This document shows, one piece after another, positions 1 to 5,093 of a DNA stretch of 5,768 nucleotides; position 1 is the first letter of the stretch; every line of letters begins with the position of its first letter. A program made the position numbers and the translations under genes. Source of the DNA: an uncultured Oscillibacter sp. (GTDB taxonomy: Bacteria > Bacillota > Clostridia > Oscillospirales > Oscillospiraceae); assembly GCA_946494635.1 (NCBI GenBank), contig CAMMCS010000125.1, positions 1 to 5,768 on the forward strand. The letters run 5' to 3'. The notes beneath the pieces are model-generated. The model was not told the origin of the DNA and did no database searches. It saw only the letters and a list, made by a program, of their open reading frames with translations.

Positions 1-432
1 GTCGGTGATGCCGGTCTCCCGCTGCTCCAGGCTCTCGCCCACGCAGATGATGGGGTTCATGCCGGCGTTCAGCACGGCGTGGACCTTCTTGTTGACGGTG
101 GCATCGGTCTCGCAGAAGTACTGCCGCCGCTCGCTGTGGCCCACGATGACGTACTTGACGCCCAGGTCCTTCAGCATGTCGGCGGAGACCTCGCCGGTAT
201 AGGCGCCCTTCTCCTCAAAATACACGTTCTCCGCACCCACGGAGATCCGCAGGTCCTTGAAGGCCTTGGCGGCGGTCTGGATATTGCAGGCGGGCACGCA
301 GATCAGGGTGTCGCACCACTTGGCACGGGGCATGATCTTTTTGAGCTCCTCGGCGAACTTCTTGGTCTCCGTGGCCGTCATGTTCATTTTCCAGTTGCCG
401 GCGATCACTGTTTTGCGATATCTGCGATTCAT
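1..432 (-). CDS. tpiA: Triosephosphate isomerase, N-terminal 144 residues (cut by window edge)
   Basis: Interconverts dihydroxyacetone phosphate and glyceraldehyde 3-phosphate in cytosolic glycolysis and gluconeogenesis. The N-terminus carries AGNWKMN with the substrate-binding Asn13 and Lys15, and YVIVGHSERR (residues 94-103) carries the catalytic His99 (His95 in standard numbering). NPIICVGE (126-133) is the conserved strand that follows. The frame runs open off the left edge. The family is about 250 residues long, so roughly 105 residues are missing here, including the loop with the catalytic glutamate. The start is ATG at 432-430, preceded by AAAGGAGA (449-442) at a good distance. It lies 228 nt downstream of pgk on the same strand but has its own strong promoter, so it can be expressed separately from pgk. 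The identity is secure; only completeness is unknown. Confidence 0.97.
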   Translation of the reverse strand, partial: MNRRYRKTVIAGNWKMNMTATETKKFAEELKKIMPRAKWCDTLICVPACNIQTAAKAFKDLRISVGAENVYFEEKGAYTGEVSADMLKDLGVKYVIVGHSERRQYFCETDATVNKKVHAVLNAGMNPIICVGESLEQRETGITD

Positions 433-482
433 GGTGTCTCTTCTCCTTTATGTCTTCTGGTATTGTTCATTTTATTTGCAAA

Positions 483-501
483 AATCGCGTCTGGCGCGAT
501 T
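483..501 (-). promoter_or_regulatory. Terminator-like hairpin in the tpiA leader
   Basis: In the minus-strand transcript AATCGCG (501-495) pairs with CGCGATT (489-483) around the 5-nt loop CCAGA. The right arm runs into a U tract (TTTTT, 484-480). The hairpin sits between the predicted transcript start (about 547) and the ribosome binding site (449-442). A 7-bp stem and a 5-U run, two of whose bases are in the stem, make a weak intrinsic terminator at best. It may also act as a leader attenuator or an mRNA-stabilising stem. Confidence 0.4.
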
Positions 502-553
502 CCATGCGCGGATTTGGACGTTCTGCAGTCATTTATTCCGAAAGGCCACTCTT

Positions 554-582
554 TTTATACAGAATTCCGCCCCGTTTGTCAA
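554..582 (-). promoter_or_regulatory. Sigma-A type promoter of tpiA
   Basis: On the minus strand a perfect TTGACA (-35, 582-577) is followed after exactly 17 nt by TATAAA (-10, 559-554). The expected transcript start is near 547, giving a leader of about 115 nt before the tpiA ATG. The spacing and the -35 are ideal and the -10 matches five of six consensus bases. That tpiA is transcribed from here, independently of pgk, is an inference from sequence. Confidence 0.8.
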
Positions 583-604
583 GCGGAGGAAGCGGGGGAT
601 TACC

Positions 605-647
605 GCCCCTGACAGGGGCCGGCAATCCCTCTGCCGCGACAGGGGAT
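605..647 (-). repeat. Two GC-rich stem-loops between pgk and tpiA
   Basis: The pgk-tpiA gap contains two adjacent inverted repeats. One is GCCCCT (605-610) against AGGGGC (614-619) with a 3-nt loop. The other is ATCCC plus CTG (625-629, 631-633) against CAGGGGAT (640-647) with one bulged base and a 6-nt loop. Both lie immediately after the pgk stop codon on the transcribed strand, so they may define the 3' end of the trmL-pgk message. Neither is followed by a run of T on the minus strand, so they are not canonical intrinsic terminators. The rest of the gap (433-660) holds the tpiA promoter and leader. Confidence 0.45.
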
Positions 648-660
648 CGGCGGGGGCGGG

Positions 661-1932
661 TTACTGATCCAGCAGGCAGGCCACGCCCGGCAGCTCCTTC
701 CCCTCCATGAACTCCAGGGAGGCGCCGCCGCCGGTGGAGATGTGGGTCATCTTGTCGGCATAGCCCAGCTGGGCCACGGCGGCCGCGCTGTCGCCGCCGC
801 CGATGATGGTGATGGCGCTGGTCTCGCTGAGGGCCCTGGCCACTGCCTCGGTGCCCTTGGCGAAGGCGGGGAACTCAAAGACGCCCATGGGGCCGTTCCA
901 GATGACGGTGCCCGCGTCCTTCACCGCGTCGCAGTAGAGCTTCACGGTCTCGGGGCCGATGTCCAGGCCCTGCCAGCCGTCGGGAATCCGGCCGGCCTTG
1001 ACCACCTGGCTCTTTGCGTCGGGGGCAAAGGCGTCGGCGCACACGGTGTCCACCGGCAGCAGGAGCTTTACGCCCTTCTCGGCGGCCTTTTTCACCATGT
1101 CGTTGGCATAGTCCTTCCAGTCCGGCTCCAGCAGGCTGTCGCCCACCTGGCCGCCCTGGGCGGCGGAGAAGGTGTAGGCCATGCCGCCGCCGATAATAAT
1201 GGTATCGGCGATGCTCAGCAGGTTGTTGATGACGCCGATCTTGCTGGACACTTTGGAGCCGCCCAGGATGGCCACCAGGGGCCGCTTGGGGTCCGCCAGG
1301 GCGCCGCCGATGATCTCCAGCTCCTTCTGGATCAGGAAGCCGGACACGGCGGGCAGGTACGCGGCCACTCCCACGGTGGAGGCGTGGGCCCGGTGGACGG
1401 CGCCGAAGGCGTCGGACACATAGAGATCCGCCATCGAGGCCAGCTTCTTCGCCAGCTCCGGGTCGTTTTTGGTCTCGCCCGGCTCAAAGCGGGTGTTCTC
1501 CAGCAGCAGGATCTGGCCGGGCTGCAGGGCAGCGGCCTTGGCGGCGGCGTCGGGGCCTACCACGTCGGCGGCCATGATGACCTCCTGGCCCAGCAGCTGG
1601 CCCAGCCGCGCGGCCACCGGCTTCAGGGACAGCTGCTCCAGGGACTTCTTCCACCCCTCCTCGGTGAGGGAGGCGGGGTCCTTCCCCTTCTCCGTCTGCT
1701 TCTTCACATAGGCGGCATAGGTGGCGTTGGGCTTGCCCATGTGGGAGCAGGCGATCACCGCCGCCCCGTTCTCCAGCAGGTAGCGGATGGTGGGCAGGGA
1801 TGCCCGGATGCGCTTGTCATCCGTGATGACGCCGCTGCCGTCCTTGGCCATGGGTACGTTGAAGTCACAGCGCAGCAGGACTTTTTTGCCGCGCACATCC
1901 ACGTCCCGAACGGTTTTCTTATGATAATTCAT
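661..1932 (-). CDS. pgk: Phosphoglycerate kinase
   Basis: Transfers the acyl phosphate of 1,3-bisphosphoglycerate to ADP, the first ATP-yielding step of glycolysis, in the cytosol. The 423-residue product shows the whole family signature: RCDFNVP (21-27), SHMGKP (63-68), ENTRFEPGE (145-153), the 3-phosphoglycerate-binding region around DAFGAVHRAHAS (174-185), GGSKVSSK (224-231), the glycine-rich GGGMAYTF (248-255), WNGPMGVFEF (345-354) and the ATP-site GGGDSAAAV (378-386) with STGGGASLEF near the end. The start is ATG at 1932-1930 with AGGAGGA (1947-1941) 8 nt upstream. The frame stays open 28 codons further upstream, but that part lacks both a site and family similarity. Two oddities stand out. 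The usual length is about 395 residues, and the excess is a lysine/glutamate-rich insertion at about 69-102. The usual SHLGRP reads SHMGKP, an Arg-to-Lys change at a substrate-side position. It lies 80 nt after trmL and is probably co-transcribed with it. Confidence 0.98.
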   Translation of the reverse strand: MNYHKKTVRDVDVRGKKVLLRCDFNVPMAKDGSGVITDDKRIRASLPTIRYLLENGAAVIACSHMGKPNATYAAYVKKQTEKGKDPASLTEEGWKKSLEQLSLKPVAARLGQLLGQEVIMAADVVGPDAAAKAAALQPGQILLLENTRFEPGETKNDPELAKKLASMADLYVSDAFGAVHRAHASTVGVAAYLPAVSGFLIQKELEIIGGALADPKRPLVAILGGSKVSSKIGVINNLLSIADTIIIGGGMAYTFSAAQGGQVGDSLLEPDWKDYANDMVKKAAEKGVKLLLPVDTVCADAFAPDAKSQVVKAGRIPDGWQGLDIGPETVKLYCDAVKDAGTVIWNGPMGVFEFPAFAKGTEAVARALSETSAITIIGGGDSAAAVAQLGYADKMTHISTGGGASLEFMEGKELPGVACLLDQ

Positions 1933-1960
1933 CTGAGAAATCCTCCTATCTGTCTCTTTT

Positions 1961-1976
1961 CGGGGCAGATGCCCCG
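1961..1976 (-). repeat. Stem-loop in the trmL-pgk gap
   Basis: A perfect 6-bp GC stem, CGGGGC (1961-1966) and GCCCCG (1971-1976), has a 4-nt loop. It is followed on the minus strand by AAAAGAGA, not by T residues, so it is not a terminator in the reading direction. It lies about 14 nt upstream of the pgk ribosome binding site (1947-1941). It may be an mRNA processing or stability stem between two co-transcribed genes. A TTGACA at 1986-1981 has no matching -10. Confidence 0.45.
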
Positions 1977-2012
1977 GAGATGTCAATGATGCTTCCGGAA
2001 CAGGTCCGGCCG

Positions 2013-2504
2013 TCAATGCGGCGCCATTTCGCCGACGCCCTGTAATCCGGGAAAGCGATTCTGGCGAAGGGCTTCATAGACGCACACCGCCACAGTGTTG
2101 CTGAGGTTCAGGCTCCGGGCCTCGGACACCATGGGAAGGCGGATGCACCGCTCCCGATATTTTTCCCGGAAATCCAGCGGCAATCCAGCGGTCTCCTTGC
2201 CAAAGAACAGCCAGCAGTCCGGGGAAAAGCGGGCGGCCTCATAGGACTGGGGCGCTTTGGTAGTGGTGAGCCAGAGATCCCGCTCCGCCTCCGGATGGCG
2301 GAGAAACAGCTCTTCCAGATTCGCGTAATCGAATACCTCCACCAGATGCCAGTAATCCAGCCCGGCCCGGCGCACGGCCTTTTCACTGATGTCGAACCCC
2401 AGGGGCCGGACCAGGTGAAGCCGGCTGCCGGTAGCAGCACAGGTGCGGGCGATATTGCCGCAATTTTGGGGGATTTCCGGCTCAACCAGAACGATATTCA
2501 GCAT
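2013..2504 (-). CDS. trmL: tRNA (cytidine/uridine-34-2'-O)-methyltransferase TrmL
   Basis: A SPOUT-class methyltransferase that uses S-adenosylmethionine to 2'-O-methylate the wobble nucleotide of tRNA-Leu isoacceptors. The 163-residue product matches the small TrmL/YibK family in length (E. coli about 157) and in its ordered motifs. These are LNIVLVEPEIPQNCGNIAR at the N-terminus with the conserved Asn14, RRAGLDYW (45-52), FGKETAGLP (101-109, knot motif 2), and RLPM plus SLNLSN (122-125, 131-136, knot motif 3, cofactor binding). I chose ATG at 2504-2502 because the family N-terminus begins there. An in-frame ATG at 2537 has no ribosome binding site and lies almost on the predicted transcript start. 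The site for the chosen start is GAGGGGGG (2524-2517), a G-rich variant about 12 nt upstream, so translation may be modest. It is the first gene of the minus-strand unit ahead of pgk. tRNA modification has no direct link to glycolysis, so the pairing is probably only positional. Confidence 0.93.
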   Translation of the reverse strand: MLNIVLVEPEIPQNCGNIARTCAATGSRLHLVRPLGFDISEKAVRRAGLDYWHLVEVFDYANLEELFLRHPEAERDLWLTTTKAPQSYEAARFSPDCWLFFGKETAGLPLDFREKYRERCIRLPMVSEARSLNLSNTVAVCVYEALRQNRFPGLQGVGEMAPH

Positions 2505-2546
2505 AAAGAGCCGTTTCCCCCCTCTTTTTTGATACATGCAGAAAGT

Positions 2547-2575
2547 ATTGTAACTCGTTGTAGGGGTAAATTCAA
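2547..2575 (-). promoter_or_regulatory. Likely promoter of trmL-pgk
   Basis: On the minus strand TTGAAT (2575-2570, four of six matches to the -35 consensus) is followed after 17 nt by TACAAT (2552-2547, five of six matches to -10). The expected start near 2540 leaves a leader of about 36 nt before the trmL ATG. It is the only plausible sigma-A pair I find in front of trmL. Confidence 0.6.
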
Positions 2576-2631
2576 CTGCAATGTGTAAAGAAAATCAATT
2601 TTTCGGAAAAAATCACGACAAATTGCGGGAT

Positions 2632-2663
2632 TTTTCTGCGAATTGCCGGAAAAACGCAGAAAA
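2632..2663. repeat. 9-bp inverted repeat in the divergent promoter region
   Basis: TTTTCTGCG (2632-2640) and CGCAGAAAA (2655-2663) are perfect inverted repeats separated by 14 nt, so their centres lie 23 bp apart, about two helical turns. The repeat is upstream of both predicted transcript starts (about 2540 leftward and about 2787 rightward). If those starts are right it would act as a DNA site, for example an operator, and not as an RNA hairpin. No regulator is encoded nearby and the half-site is not one I recognise. Confidence 0.45.
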
Positions 2664-2695
2664 TTTTGCGGCGGGAACGGCGTTCTGACCCGCCT

Positions 2696-2719
2696 CCGCC
2701 GGCGGCTCCGCGGGCCGGC
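2696..2719. repeat. GC-rich palindromic block
   Basis: CCGCCGGCGG (2696-2705) is a perfect palindrome. GCCGGC occurs twice (2698-2703 and 2714-2719) and, being self-complementary, can form a 6-bp stem with a 10-nt loop. The block is flanked on both sides by AT-rich DNA, which makes a sharp change of composition. It is not followed by a T run in either direction and no gene ends here, so it is not a terminator. Confidence 0.4.
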
Positions 2720-2771
2720 CTGAAAAATATTTTATAAATTCGCCGGAAATACTGGATTTTCCATGGAACTT

Positions 2772-2780
2772 TGTTATAAT
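2772..2780 (+). promoter_or_regulatory. Extended -10 promoter of glmU
   Basis: TG (2772-2773), one base, then a perfect TATAAT (2775-2780) form an extended -10 element. The -35 position (about 2752-2757, CTGGAT) matches the consensus poorly, which extended -10 promoters tolerate. The expected start near 2787 gives a leader of about 28 nt. It is followed by AAGGAGGA (2799-2806), an excellent ribosome binding site 8 nt before the glmU ATG. It probably drives the glmU-prs-pth unit. Confidence 0.75.
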
Positions 2781-2814
2781 ATAGAATCACGAATCAACAA
2801 GGAGGAGAAAACCC

Positions 2815-3942
2815 ATGGATCATCCGCAGCGCGCCGTGTTTTTTCTGGAAGAGGACTCCTCCATACCGGCGCACGCAAAACCGCTGATGCTGGAAGCCGT
2901 GCTGTTCTGCCCGATCCTCAGATGGATGAGTGACAAATTGCTGGCCGACGGTGTGCAGCGGTTTTTTGTCGTCTCCGGCCCCCGCTTTGCCCGGGAGGCC
3001 CGGGCCTGCTTCCCGGAGGACGCAGACGTCATCGTATCCGAACAGCACAGCGAACTGCTGGATTTTCTGAACACGCCGGACGGCGTGGCGGTCTTTACCC
3101 GGGCTGCCCTGCCGGCGGAGGAGGCCGGGCCCGGTTTTGCCTACGCAGCCGCCGGCTATGAGCTTCAGGAGGTCTGGCGGGAGAGAATGACCAACGCCGT
3201 CTCCGCGGCGGAGCTGCTTCCCGGCTGGCTGCCGGTCTTCAATCCGGAGACCCTGGCGGAGCTGGAGACGCTGTTCCGGGACCGGATCGTGCGGGCCCAC
3301 ATCCGCGCCGGCGTCCGGGTGATGGACCCGGCCGCGGTGTATATCGATCCCCGGGTCGCCATCGGCCGGGGAACGGTGCTGCTCCCCGGCACCATCCTCC
3401 GGGGAGAGACCCGGATCGGCAGCGGCTGCACCATCGGCCCCAACGCCATGGTGCGGGACTGCGTCATCGGCGACGAGACGGAGGTCAACGCGTCCCAGGT
3501 GAATGAGAGCACCATCGGCTGCCGCACCCATGTGGGGCCCTTCGCCTATGTCCGCCCCGGCTGCACTATCGGGGATGACATCAAGGTGGGGGATTTTGTG
3601 GAGGTGAAGAACTCCACCCTGGGAGACGGCACCAAGATCTCCCATCTGACCTATGTGGGAGACAGCGATGTGGGCCGCCATGTGAATTTTGGCTGCGGCA
3701 CCGTCACGACCAACTACGATGGGGTGAAAAAGTACCGCTGTACCATCGGGGACAATGCCTTTATCGGCTGCAACACCAACCTGGTGGCGCCGGTGACGGT
3801 GGGCGATGGCTCCTATATCGCGGCGGGAGCCACCATTACCAAGGATGTGCCGGCGGACGCGCTGGCAGTGGCCAGGGCCCGGCAGGAGAACAAAGAGGGC
3901 TGGGCCAAACGGCGGCGGAAGATGTACGGACAGGAGAAGTGA
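2815..3942 (+). CDS. glmU: GlmU-type glucosamine-1-phosphate N-acetyltransferase with degenerate uridylyltransferase domain
   Basis: Normal GlmU acetylates glucosamine 1-phosphate and then couples it to UTP to make UDP-GlcNAc for peptidoglycan. The 375-residue product has an intact left-handed beta-helix domain (about 166-345) made of hexapeptide repeats. With a constant offset of 86 to E. coli GlmU, as I recall its numbering, the acetyltransferase residues are all in place: Arg247, Lys265, the catalytic His277 in SHLTYVGD, Tyr280, Asn291, Lys306, Ala337 and Arg354; Ser405 is Cys319. The C-terminal KEGWAKRR matches the family tail. The N-terminal part (about 1-150) is a shrunken Rossmann-type remnant. 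The LAAGxGTRM loop reads LEEDSSIPA, and the YGDVPL metal aspartate region reads TRAALP. Only AKPLML recalls the usual LPKVL. The family is about 456 residues, and the whole deficit lies in this domain. The reading frame is intact and initiation is strong, so it is not a pseudogene. The position before prs and pth is the usual glmU locus. I infer acetyltransferase activity only. Confidence 0.9.
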   Translation: MDHPQRAVFFLEEDSSIPAHAKPLMLEAVLFCPILRWMSDKLLADGVQRFFVVSGPRFAREARACFPEDADVIVSEQHSELLDFLNTPDGVAVFTRAALPAEEAGPGFAYAAAGYELQEVWRERMTNAVSAAELLPGWLPVFNPETLAELETLFRDRIVRAHIRAGVRVMDPAAVYIDPRVAIGRGTVLLPGTILRGETRIGSGCTIGPNAMVRDCVIGDETEVNASQVNESTIGCRTHVGPFAYVRPGCTIGDDIKVGDFVEVKNSTLGDGTKISHLTYVGDSDVGRHVNFGCGTVTTNYDGVKKYRCTIGDNAFIGCNTNLVAPVTVGDGSYIAAGATITKDVPADALAVARARQENKEGWAKRRRKMYGQEK

Positions 3943-3956
3943 TCTCCTTCTATTAT
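3927..3956 (+). promoter_or_regulatory. Possible secondary promoter for prs
   Basis: CGGACA (3927-3932, four of six matches) is followed after 18 nt by TATTAT (3951-3956), inside a TATTATATA patch just after the glmU stop codon. A 6-bp stem, AGGAGA (3932-3937) and TCTCCT (3943-3948), spans the stop codon. The 93-nt gap to prs would allow an internal promoter, but the match is modest and read-through from the glmU promoter is just as likely. Confidence 0.3.
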
Positions 3957-4035
3957 ATAGAAACGGAACAACGCGGCCGCTGACAGAAACAAAAACCAAT
4001 GAAAACACAGGAACATAGAAAGAAGGCGTACAGCG

Positions 4036-4995
4036 ATGATTTCTCACGGCAAGGATATCAAGGTATTTTCCGGCAACTCCAACCCCAAGCTGGCGGAGGA
4101 GATCTGCAGATTGATGGGCACCAAACTGGGCGAGGCGGAGGTAGGTACCTTCTCCGACGGGGAGATCTTCGTCTCTCTGTATGAGACGGTCCGGGGCAGC
4201 GACGTGTTCGTGGTCCAGTCCACCTGCACCCCGGTGAACAACAACCTGATGGAGCTCCTCATTATGATCGACGCGCTGAAGCGGGCCTCTGCCGGCCGCA
4301 TCACCGCGGTGATGCCCTATTACGGCTATGCCCGGCAGGACCGCAAGGCCAAGGCCCGGGATCCCATCACCGCCAAGCTGGTGGCAAATATGCTCACCGC
4401 CGCCGGCGCCGACCGGGTGCTGACCATGGATCTCCATGCCTCTCAGATCCAGGGCTTCTTTGACATCCCTGTGGACAACCTGGCGGGCAACCCCATCTTC
4501 GTGGACTACTATGCAAAGAAGTTCGGCGCGGAGTGTGAGAACATCATGGTGGTCTCCCCCGATGTGGGCTCTGTGGCCCGGGCCCGTGCCTTTGCCCAGA
4601 AGCTGCATCTGAATCTGGCCATTGTGGACAAGCGCCGCCAGAAGGCCAACCAGTGCGAGGTCATGAACGTCATCGGAGATGTGAAGGACAAGGACTGCAT
4701 CCTCTTTGACGACATGGTGGATACCGGCGGGTCCCTGTGCAATGCAGCTCAGGCGCTGATCGAGGTGGGCGGCGCCAGAAGCGTCCATGCCTGCGCCTCC
4801 CACGGGGTGCTGTCCGGCCCGGCCATCGAGCGGGTCAACAACAGCGTCATCCAGGAGCTGGCCCTGCTGGACACCATCCCTGCCATTGATCCCAAGAAGA
4901 GCAGCAAGATCAAGTATCTGCCCGTGGCCCCCATGTTTGCCGAGGCCATCGAGCGCATCTATCAGGAGGTCTCCATCTCCAAGCTGTTCCGGTGA
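4036..4995 (+). CDS. prs: Ribose-phosphate pyrophosphokinase (PRPP synthetase, class I)
   Basis: Makes 5-phosphoribosyl 1-pyrophosphate from ribose 5-phosphate and ATP, feeding purine, pyrimidine, NAD, histidine and tryptophan synthesis. The 319-residue product has the normal family length. It shows FSDGEIFV (39-46), the ATP-site PYYGYARQDRK (94-104), MDLHASQIQGFF (131-142) with His134, SPDVGSVARAR (174-184), the catalytic-loop DKRR (198-201), and the PRPP-binding signature DDMVDTGGS (225-233), followed by SHGVLSGPA (255-263). These mark the phosphate-dependent, allosterically controlled class I enzyme. The start is ATG at 4036 with AGAAGG (4021-4026) 9 nt upstream, a weaker site than those of its neighbours. 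It lies 93 nt after glmU, and in Bacillus prs also follows glmU directly. A ctc/rplY-type gene, which sits between prs and pth in Bacillus, is absent here. I see no missing key residue. Confidence 0.98.
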   Translation: MISHGKDIKVFSGNSNPKLAEEICRLMGTKLGEAEVGTFSDGEIFVSLYETVRGSDVFVVQSTCTPVNNNLMELLIMIDALKRASAGRITAVMPYYGYARQDRKAKARDPITAKLVANMLTAAGADRVLTMDLHASQIQGFFDIPVDNLAGNPIFVDYYAKKFGAECENIMVVSPDVGSVARARAFAQKLHLNLAIVDKRRQKANQCEVMNVIGDVKDKDCILFDDMVDTGGSLCNAAQALIEVGGARSVHACASHGVLSGPAIERVNNSVIQELALLDTIPAIDPKKSSKIKYLPVAPMFAEAIERIYQEVSISKLFR

Positions 4996-5038
4996 GGAGC
5001 GGCGGCCTCAGGTACTTCTGTGTGTTGATATAGACAGG

Positions 5039-5068
5039 CAAGGCGGGGAAGGCAACTTTCCCGCCTTG
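5039..5068 (+). promoter_or_regulatory. Strong 12-bp stem-loop between prs and pth
   Basis: Positions 5039-5050 pair with 5057-5068 over 12 consecutive pairs (one G-U, at 5048/5059) around the 6-nt loop GGCAAC. The arms contain CAAGGCGGG and CCCGCCTTG. No T run follows on either strand, so it is not a canonical intrinsic terminator. It ends 11 nt before the pth ribosome binding site (5080-5086). It may protect or process the mRNA, or tune pth expression relative to prs. A weak extended -10 look-alike (TGATATAGA, 5026-5034) just upstream has no -35. Confidence 0.65.
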
Positions 5069-5093
5069 GCTGACGTTGCAAAGGAGTTTTTTC

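Larger units (their letters stand above)
2505..2814. other. Divergent intergenic region between trmL and glmU
   Basis: This 310-bp gene-free stretch separates the two transcription directions. From left to right it holds the trmL ribosome binding site and promoter (to 2575), an AT-rich block with short runs of A and T (2581-2670) containing a 9-bp inverted repeat, a very GC-rich block (about 2671-2720), an AT-rich patch with AAAATATTTT (2725-2734), and then the glmU promoter and ribosome binding site. A 72-codon minus-strand open frame across it is low-complexity, has no ribosome binding site and overlaps the glmU promoter, so I do not call it a gene. Confidence 0.7.

Noticed and set aside
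605..619. The GCCCCT/AGGGGC hairpin as an intrinsic terminator of pgk
   Set aside because: It has a short stem and a 3-nt loop, and the minus-strand sequence after it is GC-rich with no T run.
1981..1986. A perfect TTGACA on the minus strand upstream of pgk as a pgk promoter
   Set aside because: No -10-like hexamer lies 16-18 nt downstream. The spacer is occupied by a GC hairpin and the -10 position reads CCGAAA.
742..1989. A 415-codon stop-free plus-strand frame opposite pgk
   Set aside because: It is antisense to a complete, motif-perfect pgk. It is Gly/His/Leu-rich low complexity and has no promoter or ribosome binding site.
2013..2537. A longer TrmL starting at the ATG at 2537
   Set aside because: There is no ribosome binding site before it, it almost coincides with the predicted transcript start, and the extra 11 residues are not part of the family N-terminus.
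3980..3985. CTGACA in the glmU-prs gap as a -35 element for prs
   Set aside because: The -10 window holds only AAACAC-like sequence, with nothing resembling TATAAT.
2794..4803. A 669-codon stop-free frame on the minus strand across glmU, the gap and prs
   Set aside because: It is antisense to two unmistakable genes. Its composition (many His, Gly, Asp, Arg, Val) is what antisense of GC-rich codons gives, it has no family resemblance, and its start lies inside prs without a ribosome binding site.
5076..5093. A TTG start for pth at 5076
   Set aside because: The clear AAAGGAG lies after this TTG and correctly serves the ATG at 5094.
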